In this document: piece by piece, positions 1-8,886 of the stretch
How the letters are laid out: each line of letters starts with the position of its first letter
Numbering within the stretch: the stretch's first letter is position 1
DNA from: Methylopila capsulata
GTDB lineage: Bacteria > Pseudomonadota > Alphaproteobacteria > Rhizobiales > Methylopilaceae
DNA length: 64,000 nucleotides
Reading direction: 5' to 3'
NCBI RefSeq assembly: GCF_016907975.1
Contig: NZ_JAFBCY010000002.1
Coordinates: forward strand, 930,001-994,000
The notes under the pieces: model-generated
Database searches by the model: none
What the model was told of the DNA's origin: nothing
Seen by the model: only the letters and a program-made list of their open reading frames with translations
Made by a program: the position numbers and the translations under genes

Positions 1-1393
1 TGACGAACTGCACCCGGGCGAGCGGGCCCTCGGGGAAGGCGGGATAGTAGGCGCTTACGCGGCCGCCGAGCCGTTGCGCGAGCCGCTGGCCGATGCGCGT
101 GCGCACGGCGGAATCGTAGCGCTCGCGCGGAACGTAGACGAGCGCCGAGGCGAAACGCTCGAACCGGTCGAGGCGCAGCAGGACCTTCACGCGCGGGCGT
201 TCGTAGAGCGCGAGGATCTCCATCGCGGTGTCGAACAGCGCGTCGGCGTCGACCTGGAACAGCTCGTCGCGCGGGTGGGTCTCCAGCACGGTCGCAAGCG
301 CCTTGCCGGAGTGGCTGTCCGGATCGAAGCCCGCGCGCCGGATGACCTGATCGATCTTGCGGCGGACCACCGGAAGGCTGCGGGCCGGCCGGGTGTAGGC
401 CGAGGCGGTGAACAGGCCCACGATGCGGAGTTCGCCGACGAGGCGGCCGTCGCCATCGAACCGCTTCACGCCGACGTAGTCCATGTGCCGCCGCCGAAAG
501 ACCTTTGCGTGGACGCTGGCCTTGGTGACGATCAGCGGCTTCGGCTCGTGCAGGAAGGCCCGGATCTCAGGCGTAAGATTGACCAGCTGGCCGCCGCGAC
601 GCAGCACGCGTGCGGCGGGATCGCGCAACGCGCCGAGGCCCGTCTCGGACAGCTGCTCCAGCCGCTCGTCGTCGCCCTCCCCCTTCAAGGCGTACTCGCG
701 GGCGCCGAGGAAGATGAACTCGTCGCCGTCGAGCCATTGCAGGAACTGGATCGCCTCGGCGATCTCGGCGACCTCGAGCGGCGGCGGCGTCTCCTTGAAC
801 GCCGCGACCTGCGCCTGCACGAGGGACCGCATGGCTTCGTAGTCTTCGGTCGTCTTCCGGACCTCGGCCAGCACGTCCTCGAGCGCCGCGACCAGGTCGG
901 CGCGGGCCGCCTCGTCGTCGATCCGGTCGACATGCAGATGGATCAGGCTCTCGCGCGGCGTGTCCTCCACCTCCGCGCGGTTTGCGTCGCCGAGGAAGCG
1001 GGCGAGCCTGCCGTCGGCGTCCCGCTCCACGGCGATGATGGGATGGGCCACGAGCCCTGCCGTCATCGCGCGCTCGCCGAGCTCAGCCAGCACGCTGTCG
1101 AGCAGGAACGGCATGTCGTCGTTGACGATCTCGATCACGGTCGTCTCGGCCCGGCCCCCAAGCTCGGGGTCGATCAGCCGAATGTCGGCCTTCCCCGGCG
1201 CCCGGCGCGCCAGATGCCGCCACGCGTCGCTGGCGAGGGTCGCGAGCGCCGCCGGCTGAAGAGGTTCGAGATCGTCCAGCGCGGTGCGCGCGAACAGCGC
1301 CTCGACGAAGGCCGCCGGCGGTCCGCCCGCCCGCCCGGCCCGCTCCGCGGCGTCGTCGATGAGCCTGGTGCGGATGGCGTCGCCCTGCAGCAT
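1..1393 (-). CDS. NAD-specific glutamate dehydrogenase, large type (3' part outside window)
   Basis: This is the N-terminal 464 codons of the large NAD-dependent glutamate dehydrogenase family (about 1,600 residues when complete), which deaminates glutamate to 2-oxoglutarate and ammonium. The reading frame stays open to base 1, so the catalytic domain is not visible. The visible part is the N-terminal regulatory region; VIEIVNDDMPFLLDS (residues 86-100), HLHVDRI and DEFIFLGAREY are typical of the family. The ATG at 1391-1393 has AGGAG six bases upstream. It faces the same way as gluQ, 105 bases away, so cotranscription is possible but not shown. The identification rests on recognised N-terminal motifs only. 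Confidence 0.9.
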   Translation of the reverse strand, partial: MLQGDAIRTRLIDDAAERAGRAGGPPAAFVEALFARTALDDLEPLQPAALATLASDAWRHLARRAPGKADIRLIDPELGGRAETTVIEIVNDDMPFLLDSVLAELGERAMTAGLVAHPIIAVERDADGRLARFLGDANRAEVEDTPRESLIHLHVDRIDDEAARADLVAALEDVLAEVRKTTEDYEAMRSLVQAQVAAFKETPPPLEVAEIAEAIQFLQWLDGDEFIFLGAREYALKGEGDDERLEQLSETGLGALRDPAARVLRRGGQLVNLTPEIRAFLHEPKPLIVTKASVHAKVFRRRHMDYVGVKRFDGDGRLVGELRIVGLFTASAYTRPARSLPVVRRKIDQVIRRAGFDPDSHSGKALATVLETHPRDELFQVDADALFDTAMEILALYERPRVKVLLRLDRFERFASALVYVPRERYDSAVRTRIGQRLAQRLGGRVSAYYPAFPEGPLARVQFV

Positions 1394-1498
1394 GATCGTC
1401 TCCTGGCATGCGCGGCGGCGGCCTCGACGGCCGGCCGTCGAGGTGAACCTAGGTCGCAAAGCGCGACGGGTCGATAACGCTTATGCGACGAGGCCCGC

Positions 1499-2317
1499 TC
1501 AGGCCGCCCCGACCGCGCGCAGGACGTCCTCCCGCGACCACCCCTCCGCCCGCAGTGACCGCAGCGACGGCGAGCCGCGGCGCTTCGCCAGCTTCTCGCC
1601 GTCGGGCGCGAGCAGGAGCGGGTGGTGGCGGTAAGCGGGTTCCGGCAGATCGAGCAGGCGCTGGAGCAGCCGGTGGACGGCCGTCGCATCATAGAGGTCG
1701 CGCCCGCGCACCACGTGGGTGACGCCCTGCGCCGCGTCGTCCACGACAACGGCGAGGTGGTAGCTCGTCGGCGTCTCCTTGCGCGCGAGCACGACGTCGC
1801 CCCAGAGCTCGGGCCGGGCCTCGATCGCGCCGACGCCCTCCTCCCGCCAGGTCAGCGGATCGCCGCCGAGCGTCGCGAGCGCCTTCGCCATGCGCAGGCG
1901 ACGCGCAGGGGGGCCGTCGGGATCCGAGGGCCGGGCCCCCGCGAGCGGCAGACGCACGGCGCCGTCCGGATCGCGCGCGGCGTCCGGCGCCGCGGCGGCG
2001 GCGATATCCGTCCGCGACAGGCGGCAGGGATAAAGCAGGCCTTGCGCATCCAGCTTCGCGATGGCTGCAGCGTAGAGATCGAGGCGTTCGGACTGGCGAA
2101 CGACGGGGCCGTCCCAGCGGAAGCCCAGCCAGGCGAGGTCCTCTTCGATCGCGGCGGCGAACTCCGGCTTCGACCGGACCGGATCGATGTCCTCGATCCG
2201 CAGCAGGACGCGCCCGCCGGCGGCCTCCGCCCCGCGCCAGACCGCAGCGGCCGACGCGGCGTGCCCGAGATGGAGCAGCCCGGTCGGCGACGGTGCGAAG
2301 CGGAAGACGGAGGTCAT
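1499..2317 (-). CDS. gluQ: glutamyl-Q tRNA(Asp) synthetase
   Basis: The 272-residue protein resembles a GluRS catalytic core without the anticodon-binding domain, which is the GluQRS family that attaches glutamate to queuosine in the wobble position of tRNA(Asp). The HIGH-type motif FAPSPTGLLHLGHA (residues 6-19) and the KLAKRRGS loop near the C-terminus are intact. In E. coli GluQRS a zinc is held by a Cys cluster; here only one Cys appears at that place (YPCRLSR), so the zinc site is probably lost, as in a subset of the family. The ATG at 2315-2317 is the natural start. A 13-bp-stem hairpin separates it from cysK upstream. Confidence 0.93.
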   Translation of the reverse strand: MTSVFRFAPSPTGLLHLGHAASAAAVWRGAEAAGGRVLLRIEDIDPVRSKPEFAAAIEEDLAWLGFRWDGPVVRQSERLDLYAAAIAKLDAQGLLYPCRLSRTDIAAAAAPDAARDPDGAVRLPLAGARPSDPDGPPARRLRMAKALATLGGDPLTWREEGVGAIEARPELWGDVVLARKETPTSYHLAVVVDDAAQGVTHVVRGRDLYDATAVHRLLQRLLDLPEPAYRHHPLLLAPDGEKLAKRRGSPSLRSLRAEGWSREDVLRAVGAA

Positions 2318-2321
2318 GTCA

Positions 2322-2356
2322 GATGGTCATGCCGGACCGACGTCGGCATGACCATC
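2322..2356 (-). terminator. perfect 13-bp hairpin between cysK and gluQ
   Basis: GATGGTCATGCCG (2322-2334) and CGGCATGACCATC (2344-2356) form a perfect inverted repeat with a 9-base loop. It lies after the cysK stop and just before the gluQ start. There is no T-run, so it is either a Rho-dependent or attenuating structure or one of the palindromic repeats seen elsewhere in this window. Confidence 0.5.
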
Positions 2357-2388
2357 CCGACGTCGGCGAGATACGGAAGCGACGGCCC

Positions 2389-3375
2389 TCAGAGGCCCTC
2401 GAACAGGGCGGTCGAGAGATAGCGCTCGGCGAAGCTCGGGATGATGATCACGATGTTCTTGCCCGCCGCCTCCGGCCGGGCGCCGATCTCGAGAGCTGCG
2501 GCGATCGCGGCGCCCGAGGAGATGCCGACCGGAACGCCCTCGAGCCGGGCGACGAGCCGCGCCGTCTCGAACGAGGTCTGGTTGCCGACGGTCACGACCT
2601 CGTCGATGACCGAGCGGTCGAGCACGCCCGGCACGAAACCGGCGCCGATGCCCTGGATCTTGTGCGGACCGGGCTGACCGCCGGACAGCACGGGCGAGTC
2701 TTCGGGCTCCACCGCGACGACCTTCAGCGTGCTCTTGCGCGGCTTCAGCGCGGAGCCGACGCCGGTAATGGTGCCCCCCGTTCCGACGCCGGACACCAGA
2801 TAGTCCACCTCGCCGTTGGTGTCGTTCCAGATCTCCTCCGCCGTGGTGCGGCGGTGGATCTCCGGGTTCGCCGGGTTCTCGAACTGCTGCGGGATGATCG
2901 CGTTCGGGATCTCCTGCACCAGCTCCTGGGCGCGGGCGACGGCGCCCTTCATGCCCTTCGGCCCCTCGGTGAGCACCAGCTCCGCGCCGAGCAGCGCCAG
3001 CATCTTGCGGCGCTCGATCGACATGGTCTCGGGCATCACGAGGATGAGGCGGTAGCCGCGGGCGGCGGCCGTGAAGGCGAGCGCGATGCCGGTGTTTCCG
3101 GAGGTCGGCTCCACGAGCACGCTGTCGGGCTTCAGCACGCCGTCGCGCTCCAGCGCGTCGATCATGGCGACGCCGATGCGGTCCTTCACGCTCGAGATCG
3201 GATTGAAGAACTCCAGCTTCGCCAGCAGGTTGGCCTTCACGCCCTTGTGCTTGGCGAGACGGTCCAACCGCACGAGCGGGGTGTCGCCGATCGTATCGGT
3301 GATGCTGTCGTAGATGCGGCCCCGGCCCGGGGCGCGCTCGGGGGCCGCTTCAGTCTTGAACGCGGGCTGGCTCAT
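2389..3375 (-). CDS. cysK: cysteine synthase A (O-acetylserine sulfhydrylase)
   Basis: This PLP enzyme makes cysteine from O-acetylserine and sulfide in the cytoplasm. The PLP lysine is K64 in [11 protein letters not shown], followed by the substrate loop [23 protein letters not shown] is the phosphate-binding glycine loop. At 328 residues it carries roughly 20 extra N-terminal residues compared with typical CysK. The ATG at 3373-3375 has an AGGAGAGG ribosome-binding site. It lies 117 bases downstream of an Rrf2-family regulator facing the same way, and that gap holds an AT-rich palindrome, which suggests local control by the regulator. Confidence 0.95.
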   Translation of the reverse strand: MSQPAFKTEAAPERAPGRGRIYDSITDTIGDTPLVRLDRLAKHKGVKANLLAKLEFFNPISSVKDRIGVAMIDALERDGVLKPDSVLVEPTSGNTGIALAFTAAARGYRLILVMPETMSIERRKMLALLGAELVLTEGPKGMKGAVARAQELVQEIPNAIIPQQFENPANPEIHRRTTAEEIWNDTNGEVDYLVSGVGTGGTITGVGSALKPRKSTLKVVAVEPEDSPVLSGGQPGPHKIQGIGAGFVPGVLDRSVIDEVVTVGNQTSFETARLVARLEGVPVGISSGAAIAAALEIGARPEAAGKNIVIIIPSFAERYLSTALFEGL

Positions 3376-3467
3376 GGGACCTCTCCTAGGAGACCTGTTT
3401 CTCAGGCCCTCGCCGCTGCGCGCAGGGCCATTTTCTCACCGGAGACTACCAAACCCACAGACCATTG

Positions 3468-3480
3468 TCGATAAAATCGA
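3468..3480. promoter_or_regulatory. AT-rich palindrome upstream of cysK, candidate Rrf2 operator
   Basis: TCGATAAAATCGA is a perfect 13-bp palindrome inside a strongly AT-rich stretch (about 3464-3500) of otherwise GC-rich DNA, between the Rrf2 gene and cysK. A -10-like TAATAT lies beside it on the minus strand. Operator function is inferred from position and symmetry only. Confidence 0.4.
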
Positions 3481-3492
3481 TATTATGCGTCT

Positions 3493-3960
3493 TTATATTG
3501 TGAAATCGTAGGTCTGCCGGCTGTCGCCGAACACGCGACGGCGTTCGGCCTCCTGACACAGGTCCTCGACGTTGATCTCGTCGAGCCGTTCGAGAAAGCT
3601 CTCGGACGCCGAACGGATCATCGGCTTCACCACCTCGGCCACCAAGGCGGAGCCGCCCTCGCGGACCTCGCGCGCGGCGAGCGCGTCGACGTCCTCCTCC
3701 TCGCCCATGGCGGCGCGGACGATGTCCCCGATCGAGATGCGCCGGCGCTCGCGCGCAAGCTCGTATCCGCCGCGCGGTCCGCGCACGCCCTTGAGGATGC
3801 CGGTGCGCACGAGCACCTGCAGCAGCGTTTCGAGATGCCGCGGGGGCAGGCCATGGCGGGCGGCGAGAGTCTTGGCGGCGATCGGCGTGGGACGCGCGTG
3901 GTAGGCGATGTCCACGACCGCCGCCACGGCGAGCAGGCTGCGGCGCGGCAGCAAATTCAT
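3493..3960 (-). CDS. Rrf2 family transcriptional regulator
   Basis: This 155-residue winged-helix regulator matches the Rrf2 family (IscR, CymR, RirA, NsrR). The N-terminal helix-turn-helix region reads IAAKTLAARHGLPPRHLETLLQ in two pieces, followed by the wing GVRGPRGGYELAR. Only one Cys (VEDLCQE) is present near the place where IscR-type proteins carry a three-Cys Fe-S cluster site, so it should not bind a cluster in the usual way. With cysK directly downstream, a CymR-like sulfur or cysteine sensor is the best guess. I chose the ATG at 3958-3960 because GGAGAGG precedes it; an in-frame start seven codons upstream is less likely. Confidence 0.88.
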   Translation of the reverse strand: MNLLPRRSLLAVAAVVDIAYHARPTPIAAKTLAARHGLPPRHLETLLQVLVRTGILKGVRGPRGGYELARERRRISIGDIVRAAMGEEEDVDALAAREVREGGSALVAEVVKPMIRSASESFLERLDEINVEDLCQEAERRRVFGDSRQTYDFTI

Positions 3961-3977
3961 GACCTCTCCTTCCGACC

Positions 3978-4427
3978 TCACCGTCCCGTGGAGCCGAAGC
4001 CGCCCTCCCCGCGCCCGCTGGGATCGACCGCCTCCGCTTCGACGACCGTGGCGCGCGCGACCGACGCCAGCACCAGCTGGGCGATCCGCGCTCCACGAGC
4101 CACCGCAAAGGGTTCGTCCCCGTGATTCACGAGAAGAACCTTCAGCTCGCCGCGATAGTCCGCGTCGATCGTCCCCGGCGCGTTCAGCACCGTCACCCCG
4201 TGACGAAGCGCGAGGCCCGAACGCGGCCTGACTTGGGCTTCGAACCCCGTGGGCAATTGGAGCACCAGACCTGTCGGGACAAGAGCGCGAGCGCCGGGCG
4301 CGATCACGATCGGCGCATCCTCGGGCACGGCCGCCGGCAGATCGAGGCCGGCGGCCGCCGAGGTCTCATAGGCCGGGGTCGGAAGCCCCTCGCCGTGAGG
4401 GAGGCGCAGGATCCGGAGTTCGGTCAC
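3978..4427 (-). CDS. dut: dUTP diphosphatase
   Basis: Trimeric dUTPase hydrolyses dUTP to dUMP and pyrophosphate, keeping uracil out of DNA and feeding thymidylate synthesis. All five family motifs are visible in 149 residues: [33 protein letters not shown] and the C-terminal [11 protein letters not shown] arm. The start is a GTG that overlaps the coaBC stop (GTGA), implying translational coupling. The coaBC-dut pairing is common in alphaproteobacteria. The Rrf2 gene follows after 17 bases. Confidence 0.96.
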   Translation of the reverse strand: MTELRILRLPHGEGLPTPAYETSAAAGLDLPAAVPEDAPIVIAPGARALVPTGLVLQLPTGFEAQVRPRSGLALRHGVTVLNAPGTIDADYRGELKVLLVNHGDEPFAVARGARIAQLVLASVARATVVEAEAVDPSGRGEGGFGSTGR

Positions 4428-5635
4428 GGCCGTGGCCTCAGGGCGGCTGCGAAGCGCGCCACAAGCGCCTCCGCGACGGCTTCCTTGGTCATCGTCTCCC
4501 AGGATTCGACGCCGCCGCTGCCGACGAGATGCACGGTGTTGCGCGCGCCACCCATCACCCCGCCGCCCCCGGGCGAGACGTCGTTCGCCACGATCAGGTC
4601 GCAGCCCTTGCGGGCCAGCTTGGCGCGCGCGTTGTCGAGCACGTTCTCGGTCTCCGCCGCGAAGCCCACCACCAGCTCCGGCCGCCCCTCCGTCCTGCGG
4701 GCGACGCTCGCCAGGATGTCGGGGTTCTCGACCAGCGTCAGGACCGGAGGGCCGCCTGCGCCCTTCTTGATCTTCTGGACGGCGTCCTCGGCCACCCGCC
4801 AGTCGGCCACCGCGGCGGCGAACACCGCCACGTCGGCCGGCGGCGCGGCCTCCACGGCGGCGAGCATCTCCCGAGCGCTCTCCACATGGACCGTCGTCAC
4901 GCCGGCGGGATCGGGCAGGGCCACGGGGCCGGACACGAGCGTAACCTCCGCGCCCGCCCGAGCCGCGGCGGCGGCGATGGCGTGGCCCTGCCGGCCCGAC
5001 GAGCGGTTCGCCAGCACGCGCACGGGATCGATCGGCTCATGTGTGGGACCCGACGTCACCAGCACCCGCCGCCCCGCCAGCGCGCCGGAGGCAGGCTGCA
5101 GCCGCGCTTCGACGGCGGCCACGATCGCGAGCGGCTCGCTCATCCGCCCGAGCCCGCTCTCGCCGCGCTCGGCCATGAGGCCCTCCTCGGGGCCGACGAA
5201 GGCGACGCCCTGCGCCTCGAGCCAGGCCACGTTCCGACGCGTCGCGGGATGCGCCCACATCGTCGGGTTCATGGCCGGGGCCGCGAGCACCGGCGCGGTG
5301 GTGGCCAACAGCGCGGTCGAGGCGAGGTCGTTGGCGAGGCCGTTCGCCATCTTGGCGAGCAGGTCGGCCGTCGCCGGCGCCACCACCACCAGATCGGCGT
5401 CGCGGGCGAGCCGGATGTGGCCCACGTCCTGCTCCTGCGTCAGGTCGAACAGCTCCTGGAACACCGGCTCGGCCGTGAGCGTCCCGACCGACAGCGGCGT
5501 CACGAACTCCGCCGCGGCCTTGGTGAGGATCGCGCGGACGGAGAAGCCGCGCTCCTTCAGACGGCGGATCAGGTCGAGCGTCTTGTAGGCGGCGATGCCG
5601 CCGCCGATGACGAGCAGGATGCGGGAGGAGCTCAC
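4424..5635 (-). CDS. coaBC: bifunctional phosphopantothenoylcysteine decarboxylase / phosphopantothenate-cysteine ligase
   Basis: CoaBC performs two successive steps of coenzyme A synthesis. The N-terminal flavoprotein (CoaC) half shows the active-site His region [18 protein letters not shown] and the PAMNPTMW motif; the C-terminal ligase (CoaB) half shows [12 protein letters not shown] and KIKKG. The substrate-flap segment reads [17 protein letters not shown], without the Cys found there in E. coli Dfp. The 403-residue length is normal. The start is a GTG overlapping the stop of the upstream PIN-toxin gene as GTGA, so this presumably essential gene may be translated by coupling to a toxin gene. 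The next step up the CoA pathway, coaA, is at 27.6 kb. Confidence 0.96.
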   Translation of the reverse strand: MSSSRILLVIGGGIAAYKTLDLIRRLKERGFSVRAILTKAAAEFVTPLSVGTLTAEPVFQELFDLTQEQDVGHIRLARDADLVVVAPATADLLAKMANGLANDLASTALLATTAPVLAAPAMNPTMWAHPATRRNVAWLEAQGVAFVGPEEGLMAERGESGLGRMSEPLAIVAAVEARLQPASGALAGRRVLVTSGPTHEPIDPVRVLANRSSGRQGHAIAAAAARAGAEVTLVSGPVALPDPAGVTTVHVESAREMLAAVEAAPPADVAVFAAAVADWRVAEDAVQKIKKGAGGPPVLTLVENPDILASVARRTEGRPELVVGFAAETENVLDNARAKLARKGCDLIVANDVSPGGGGVMGGARNTVHLVGSGGVESWETMTKEAVAEALVARFAAALRPRP

Positions 5636-6066
5636 GGGGCGGGGTGGTTCCAGGGGTTGATCAACTTGACGCCCACGTCGTCGAAATCACCCATGTTTCG
5701 GGTCGCGATCGCGTATCGCCGGCTCGCGGCTATCGCAAGGATCTGGAAGTCGAATGTGTGAAAGTGTCGGCCTTTCTGACGTCGCTCCGCCAGCAAAGGA
5801 CCGAAGTGTTCTGCTGCGAGAACATCGAATGGAAGTATCCGATCCACGAACAGCGTCGTGAACAGACGTCGGGCGCCGTCCTCAAGATCGCGGCGTCGGC
5901 GACCTATGGGCATTTTGTGCACGCCTACGGCGATCTCGGCCACCGATATCGATGTCGTCATGAGGTTGGCTGGGTCCTGCGAGCGGAGCCAGCCGTAGAC
6001 AACGGTAGACCGGTCGGCGGCCGGTCTCATGATTTCAGACAGAACGTTCGTGTCGAGGATGATCAT
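5632..6066 (-). CDS. FitB/VapC-like PIN-domain toxin (ribonuclease)
   Basis: This 144-residue PIN-domain protein is probably the RNase toxin of a type II toxin-antitoxin pair. Acidic metal-binding residues are visible at D5 (MIILDTN), E44 (SVAEIAVG), D106 (TFDFQIL) and D127 (NMGDFDD). The sequence resembles FitB-type toxins. Its start lies 32 bases inside the 3' end of the antitoxin gene, and its stop overlaps the coaBC start by four bases. The pair separates ubiB from coaBC, neighbours in many relatives, so it looks inserted. An intact active site suggests a functional toxin. Confidence 0.85.
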   Translation of the reverse strand: MIILDTNVLSEIMRPAADRSTVVYGWLRSQDPANLMTTSISVAEIAVGVHKMPIGRRRRDLEDGARRLFTTLFVDRILPFDVLAAEHFGPLLAERRQKGRHFHTFDFQILAIAASRRYAIATRNMGDFDDVGVKLINPWNHPAP

Positions 6067-6331
6067 AGGCGTCGGAGTCTGGCCCGCTGAAATCGGGAGG
6101 CTCCCTCATGGGCTCGCGCGGCGGAATATCGAGTTCAACGCCGCCAAGTGGGTCGAAGATTGCTGCGATTGCATCCGCAAGGTTGCCCTGCCGTGGGGCG
6201 ATGTCCCCGGAGAGCGATGAGTTGAGGATGCGACGCGCTTCGTCCTCCATCGATCGTCCGTGTGTCGCGGCTCGAACGCGGAGCGCCGCTTTGGTCGCCT
6301 CGTCCAAATTCCTGATCGTCAAGCTGGCCAT
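6035..6331 (-). CDS. FitA-like ribbon-helix-helix antitoxin
   Basis: The N-terminus MASLTIRNLDEATKAAL and GRSMEDEARRIL give the ribbon-helix-helix fold of FitA/StbC-type antitoxins, which bind DNA as dimers and hold their PIN toxin inactive. The C-terminal half is rich in Pro and Asp, as expected for a toxin-binding tail. I chose the ATG at 6331 (98 residues) because GGAGG lies about nine bases upstream and the RHH strand begins there; an upstream in-frame start would add 16 residues that do not look like RHH. It overlaps the toxin gene by 32 bases, so the two are coupled. Confidence 0.83.
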   Translation of the reverse strand: MASLTIRNLDEATKAALRVRAATHGRSMEDEARRILNSSLSGDIAPRQGNLADAIAAIFDPLGGVELDIPPREPMREPPDFSGPDSDAYDHPRHERSV

Positions 6332-6380
6332 GAGCGGTGACCTCCCATCGGCGCAAGTGTCCTTGAAGGATGGCGCCAAA

Positions 6381-6408
6381 GTGATTGCGTTGCAATCAAC
6401 GCAATCAC
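6381..6408. promoter_or_regulatory. nested palindrome upstream of the FitAB-like operon, candidate operator
   Basis: GTGATTGCGTT (6381-6391) and AACGCAATCAC (6398-6408) form a perfect 11-bp inverted repeat, with a second palindrome GATTG-CGTTG-CAATC inside it. It lies 50 bases upstream of the antitoxin ATG and contains the ubiB stop codon. RHH antitoxins usually repress their own promoter through such repeats; it could also act as a ubiB terminator. Confidence 0.5.
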
Positions 6409-7976
6409 CGGAACAGGTAGACCACCAGACCCACCGCGATCGCGCCGAGCGCCAGATTGCTCCACAGCGCCGCGCGGCGGACGCCGCCGACGATCGCCTG
6501 GATGCTTTCGTCGGAATAGCTCAAGCCGCCACGGACGACCTCCTCCAGCTCGATCGAGGTGCGCTCGATCCGCAGCAGAAGCTCCGGCACGGCGCCGAGG
6601 CCCCGCACGAGCTGGCGGAGCTCCTCGACGGCCGTCTCGGCGATCCCGATCGGCCCAAGGTTGCGCTCGAGCCATTCGCGGACCACGGGGGCCGCCGTCG
6701 CCCACATGTCGAGCTTTGGGTCGAGCGACCGCGCGACGCCCTCCACAACCACCATGGTCTTCTGCAGCATCAGCAGCTCGGGCCGCGTCTGCATCTGGAA
6801 CAGCTCCGTCACCTCGAACAGCAGCGTGAGCAGCTTGGCCATCGAGATCTGGTCGGCGGTGCGGGAATGGATCGGCTCGCCGATGGCGCGGAGCGCGCGG
6901 GCGAACTCGTCGACCGACTGGTCGGCCGGAACATAGCCGGCTTCAAAATGCACCTCGGCGATCCGCTTGTAGTCGCGGGTGATGAAGCCGTGAAGGATCT
7001 CGGCGAGGAAGCGGCGCTCCTTCTTGCCGAGCCGGCCGGTCAGGCCGAAGTCGACCGCGATCAGGCCGCCGCCCGCGTCCACGAACAGGTTTCCGGGATG
7101 CATGTCGGCGTGGAAGAAGCCGTCGCGCATGGCGTGACGCAGGAAGGTCTGCATCACCAGCTGGCCGAGCGCCGGCAGGTCGAGCCCCGCCGCGATCAAG
7201 CCCTCGCGGTCCGAGAGCTTGATCGCCTCGATCCACTCCATGGTGAGCACGCCGCGCGCGGTGCGCTCCCAGTCGACCTCCGGCACGCGGAAACCGGGAT
7301 CCGCAGCGGTGTTCTCGGCGATCTCCGACAGGGCGGCCGCCTCGAGCCGCAGGTCCATCTCGATCGCGACCGAGCGCGCCAGCGTCTCCACCACCACGAC
7401 GGGCTTCAGGCGCCGGGCCTTCGGGACCCAGCGCTCGATCATGCGCGCGATCGCGAGGAAGGCATCGAGATCCCGCCCGATCCGATGCGCGACGCCGGGG
7501 CGCAGCACCTTGACCGCGACCACGCGCTCGCCGAAGGCGTCGCGCACGGTCGCCTGATGCACCTGGGCGATCGAGGCTGCCGCGACCGCAGGCCCGAGCG
7601 CGACGAAACGGGCCGCGAGCGGCGCCGCCAGTGCCTCCTCGATCGCGGCTTCGGCCTGGTCTTGGGGGAAGGGGTCGACGCGGTCCTGCAGGCGTTCGAG
7701 GTCGCGCGCGGTCCGCAGGCCTACCACGTCGGGCCGGGTGGCGAGGAACTGGCCGAGCTTGACGTAGGACGGCCCAAGGCGCTGGAGCGCACGAGCGAGG
7801 CCGTCGGCGCCGTCGGTCGCGCCGCGGCGCTCGATCAGGCGGCCGAGCCGGATCAGCGTGCGGACATGGGGGGGCAGGTCGATCGGGTCCGCGAGCCGAA
7901 GCGCGCCCTCGCGCGCCATCACGAAGCCGCCGCGCGCGAGACGCAGCAGGTTCGGCGCGACGCTCAGGACGGACAT
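6405..7976 (-). CDS. ubiB: ubiquinone biosynthesis atypical kinase/ATPase UbiB
   Basis: UbiB (ABC1/ADCK/COQ8 family) is a membrane-anchored atypical kinase or ATPase needed for ubiquinone synthesis. The 523-residue protein shows the nucleotide-binding VVAVKVLRPGV, the catalytic HADMHPGNLFVD and the metal-binding AVDFGLTGRLGKKE. A C-terminal hydrophobic tail (LALGAIAVGLVVYLF) anchors it in the inner membrane. ubiE is 64 bases upstream in the same direction, the usual alphaproteobacterial order. Its stop codon lies inside the palindrome preceding the toxin-antitoxin pair. Confidence 0.95.
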   Translation of the reverse strand: MSVLSVAPNLLRLARGGFVMAREGALRLADPIDLPPHVRTLIRLGRLIERRGATDGADGLARALQRLGPSYVKLGQFLATRPDVVGLRTARDLERLQDRVDPFPQDQAEAAIEEALAAPLAARFVALGPAVAAASIAQVHQATVRDAFGERVVAVKVLRPGVAHRIGRDLDAFLAIARMIERWVPKARRLKPVVVVETLARSVAIEMDLRLEAAALSEIAENTAADPGFRVPEVDWERTARGVLTMEWIEAIKLSDREGLIAAGLDLPALGQLVMQTFLRHAMRDGFFHADMHPGNLFVDAGGGLIAVDFGLTGRLGKKERRFLAEILHGFITRDYKRIAEVHFEAGYVPADQSVDEFARALRAIGEPIHSRTADQISMAKLLTLLFEVTELFQMQTRPELLMLQKTMVVVEGVARSLDPKLDMWATAAPVVREWLERNLGPIGIAETAVEELRQLVRGLGAVPELLLRIERTSIELEEVVRGGLSYSDESIQAIVGGVRRAALWSNLALGAIAVGLVVYLFR

Positions 7977-8040
7977 GACGCCGCCCGCGCAGGTCGGCCG
8001 TGGGCGGGCCCAGCGTGGGCGCGCGGGATCGACGCTCCGC

Positions 8041-8814
8041 TCAAATCCGGAAGCCCAGGTGCAGCGCGGCGACGCCGCCGGTCATGGGCGTCGCGGTCAC
8101 CTGCTCGAAGCCCGCCTCGCGCATCATTTCGGCGAAGGTCGCCGCGTCGGGGAAGCGGCGGATCGACTCGACCAGATACTGGTAGGGCTCGGCGTCGCCG
8201 GCCACGAGCTTGCCGAGCTGGGGGATCACCCGGAACGAGAACGCGTCGTAGACCTTGTCGAGACCCGGCACGTCGACGGTCGAGAACTCCAGCACCAGCG
8301 CCCGCCCTCCCGGCTTAAGCACGCGCTGCATCTCCAGCAGCGCCTTGGGGATGCGCGGAACGTTGCGGATGCCGAAGGCGATCGTGACCGCGTCGAACGA
8401 GCGGTCCGGGAACGGCAGCTCCTCGGCGTTGCCCTGCACGAACTCGACCCGTTGGCCGAGCCGGCGCGCGGCCGCGCGCTCCTTGCCGACGGCCAGCATG
8501 GCGCCGTTGATGTCGAGCACAGTGACGTCGACGCCGGCGCCGCCCTGCTTCAGCGCGCGGAAGGCGATGTCGCCGGTGCCGCCGGCCACGTCCAGCATCC
8601 TGAACGGCCGCGCCGCTTTCGGGAGGGCGATCGCCGTCACCATCGCGGCTTTCCAGGCGCGGTGCAGGCCGCAGGACATCAGGTCGTTCATTAGGTCGTA
8701 GCGCGAGGCGACCTTGTGGAAGACGTCGTCGACCAGCCCCTGCTTCTCCGTCGTGCGCACCTCGGAAAAGCCGAAATGCGTGTCTTCGTCGTGCGTTGGG
8801 TCAGGTCGGTCCAT
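8041..8814 (-). CDS. ubiE: ubiquinone/menaquinone biosynthesis C-methyltransferase UbiE
   Basis: UbiE methylates the ring of the benzoquinol precursor of ubiquinone using S-adenosylmethionine. The 257-residue protein has the SAM-binding motif [13 protein letters not shown], the UbiE segment [17 protein letters not shown] and [12 protein letters not shown]. The N-terminus [21 protein letters not shown] is characteristic. It begins a ubiE-ubiB unit. In many relatives mutM stands just upstream on the other strand; here the neighbour is a DUF2125 gene on the same strand, 72 bases away. Confidence 0.96.
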   Translation of the reverse strand: MDRPDPTHDEDTHFGFSEVRTTEKQGLVDDVFHKVASRYDLMNDLMSCGLHRAWKAAMVTAIALPKAARPFRMLDVAGGTGDIAFRALKQGGAGVDVTVLDINGAMLAVGKERAAARRLGQRVEFVQGNAEELPFPDRSFDAVTIAFGIRNVPRIPKALLEMQRVLKPGGRALVLEFSTVDVPGLDKVYDAFSFRVIPQLGKLVAGDAEPYQYLVESIRRFPDAATFAEMMREAGFEQVTATPMTGGVAALHLGFRI

Positions 8815-8886
8815 GGCGTCCTCGGGAGGCGGAACGCTCCGCCTCGGGCGGCTGGACCCTACCGCGGCGGCCCGCGCCGCGCCAGA

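Noticed and set aside
74..1477. A 467-codon plus-strand frame at the window start
   Set aside because: The minus strand encodes a recognisable NAD-glutamate dehydrogenase N-terminus over the same bases; the plus frame has no domain.
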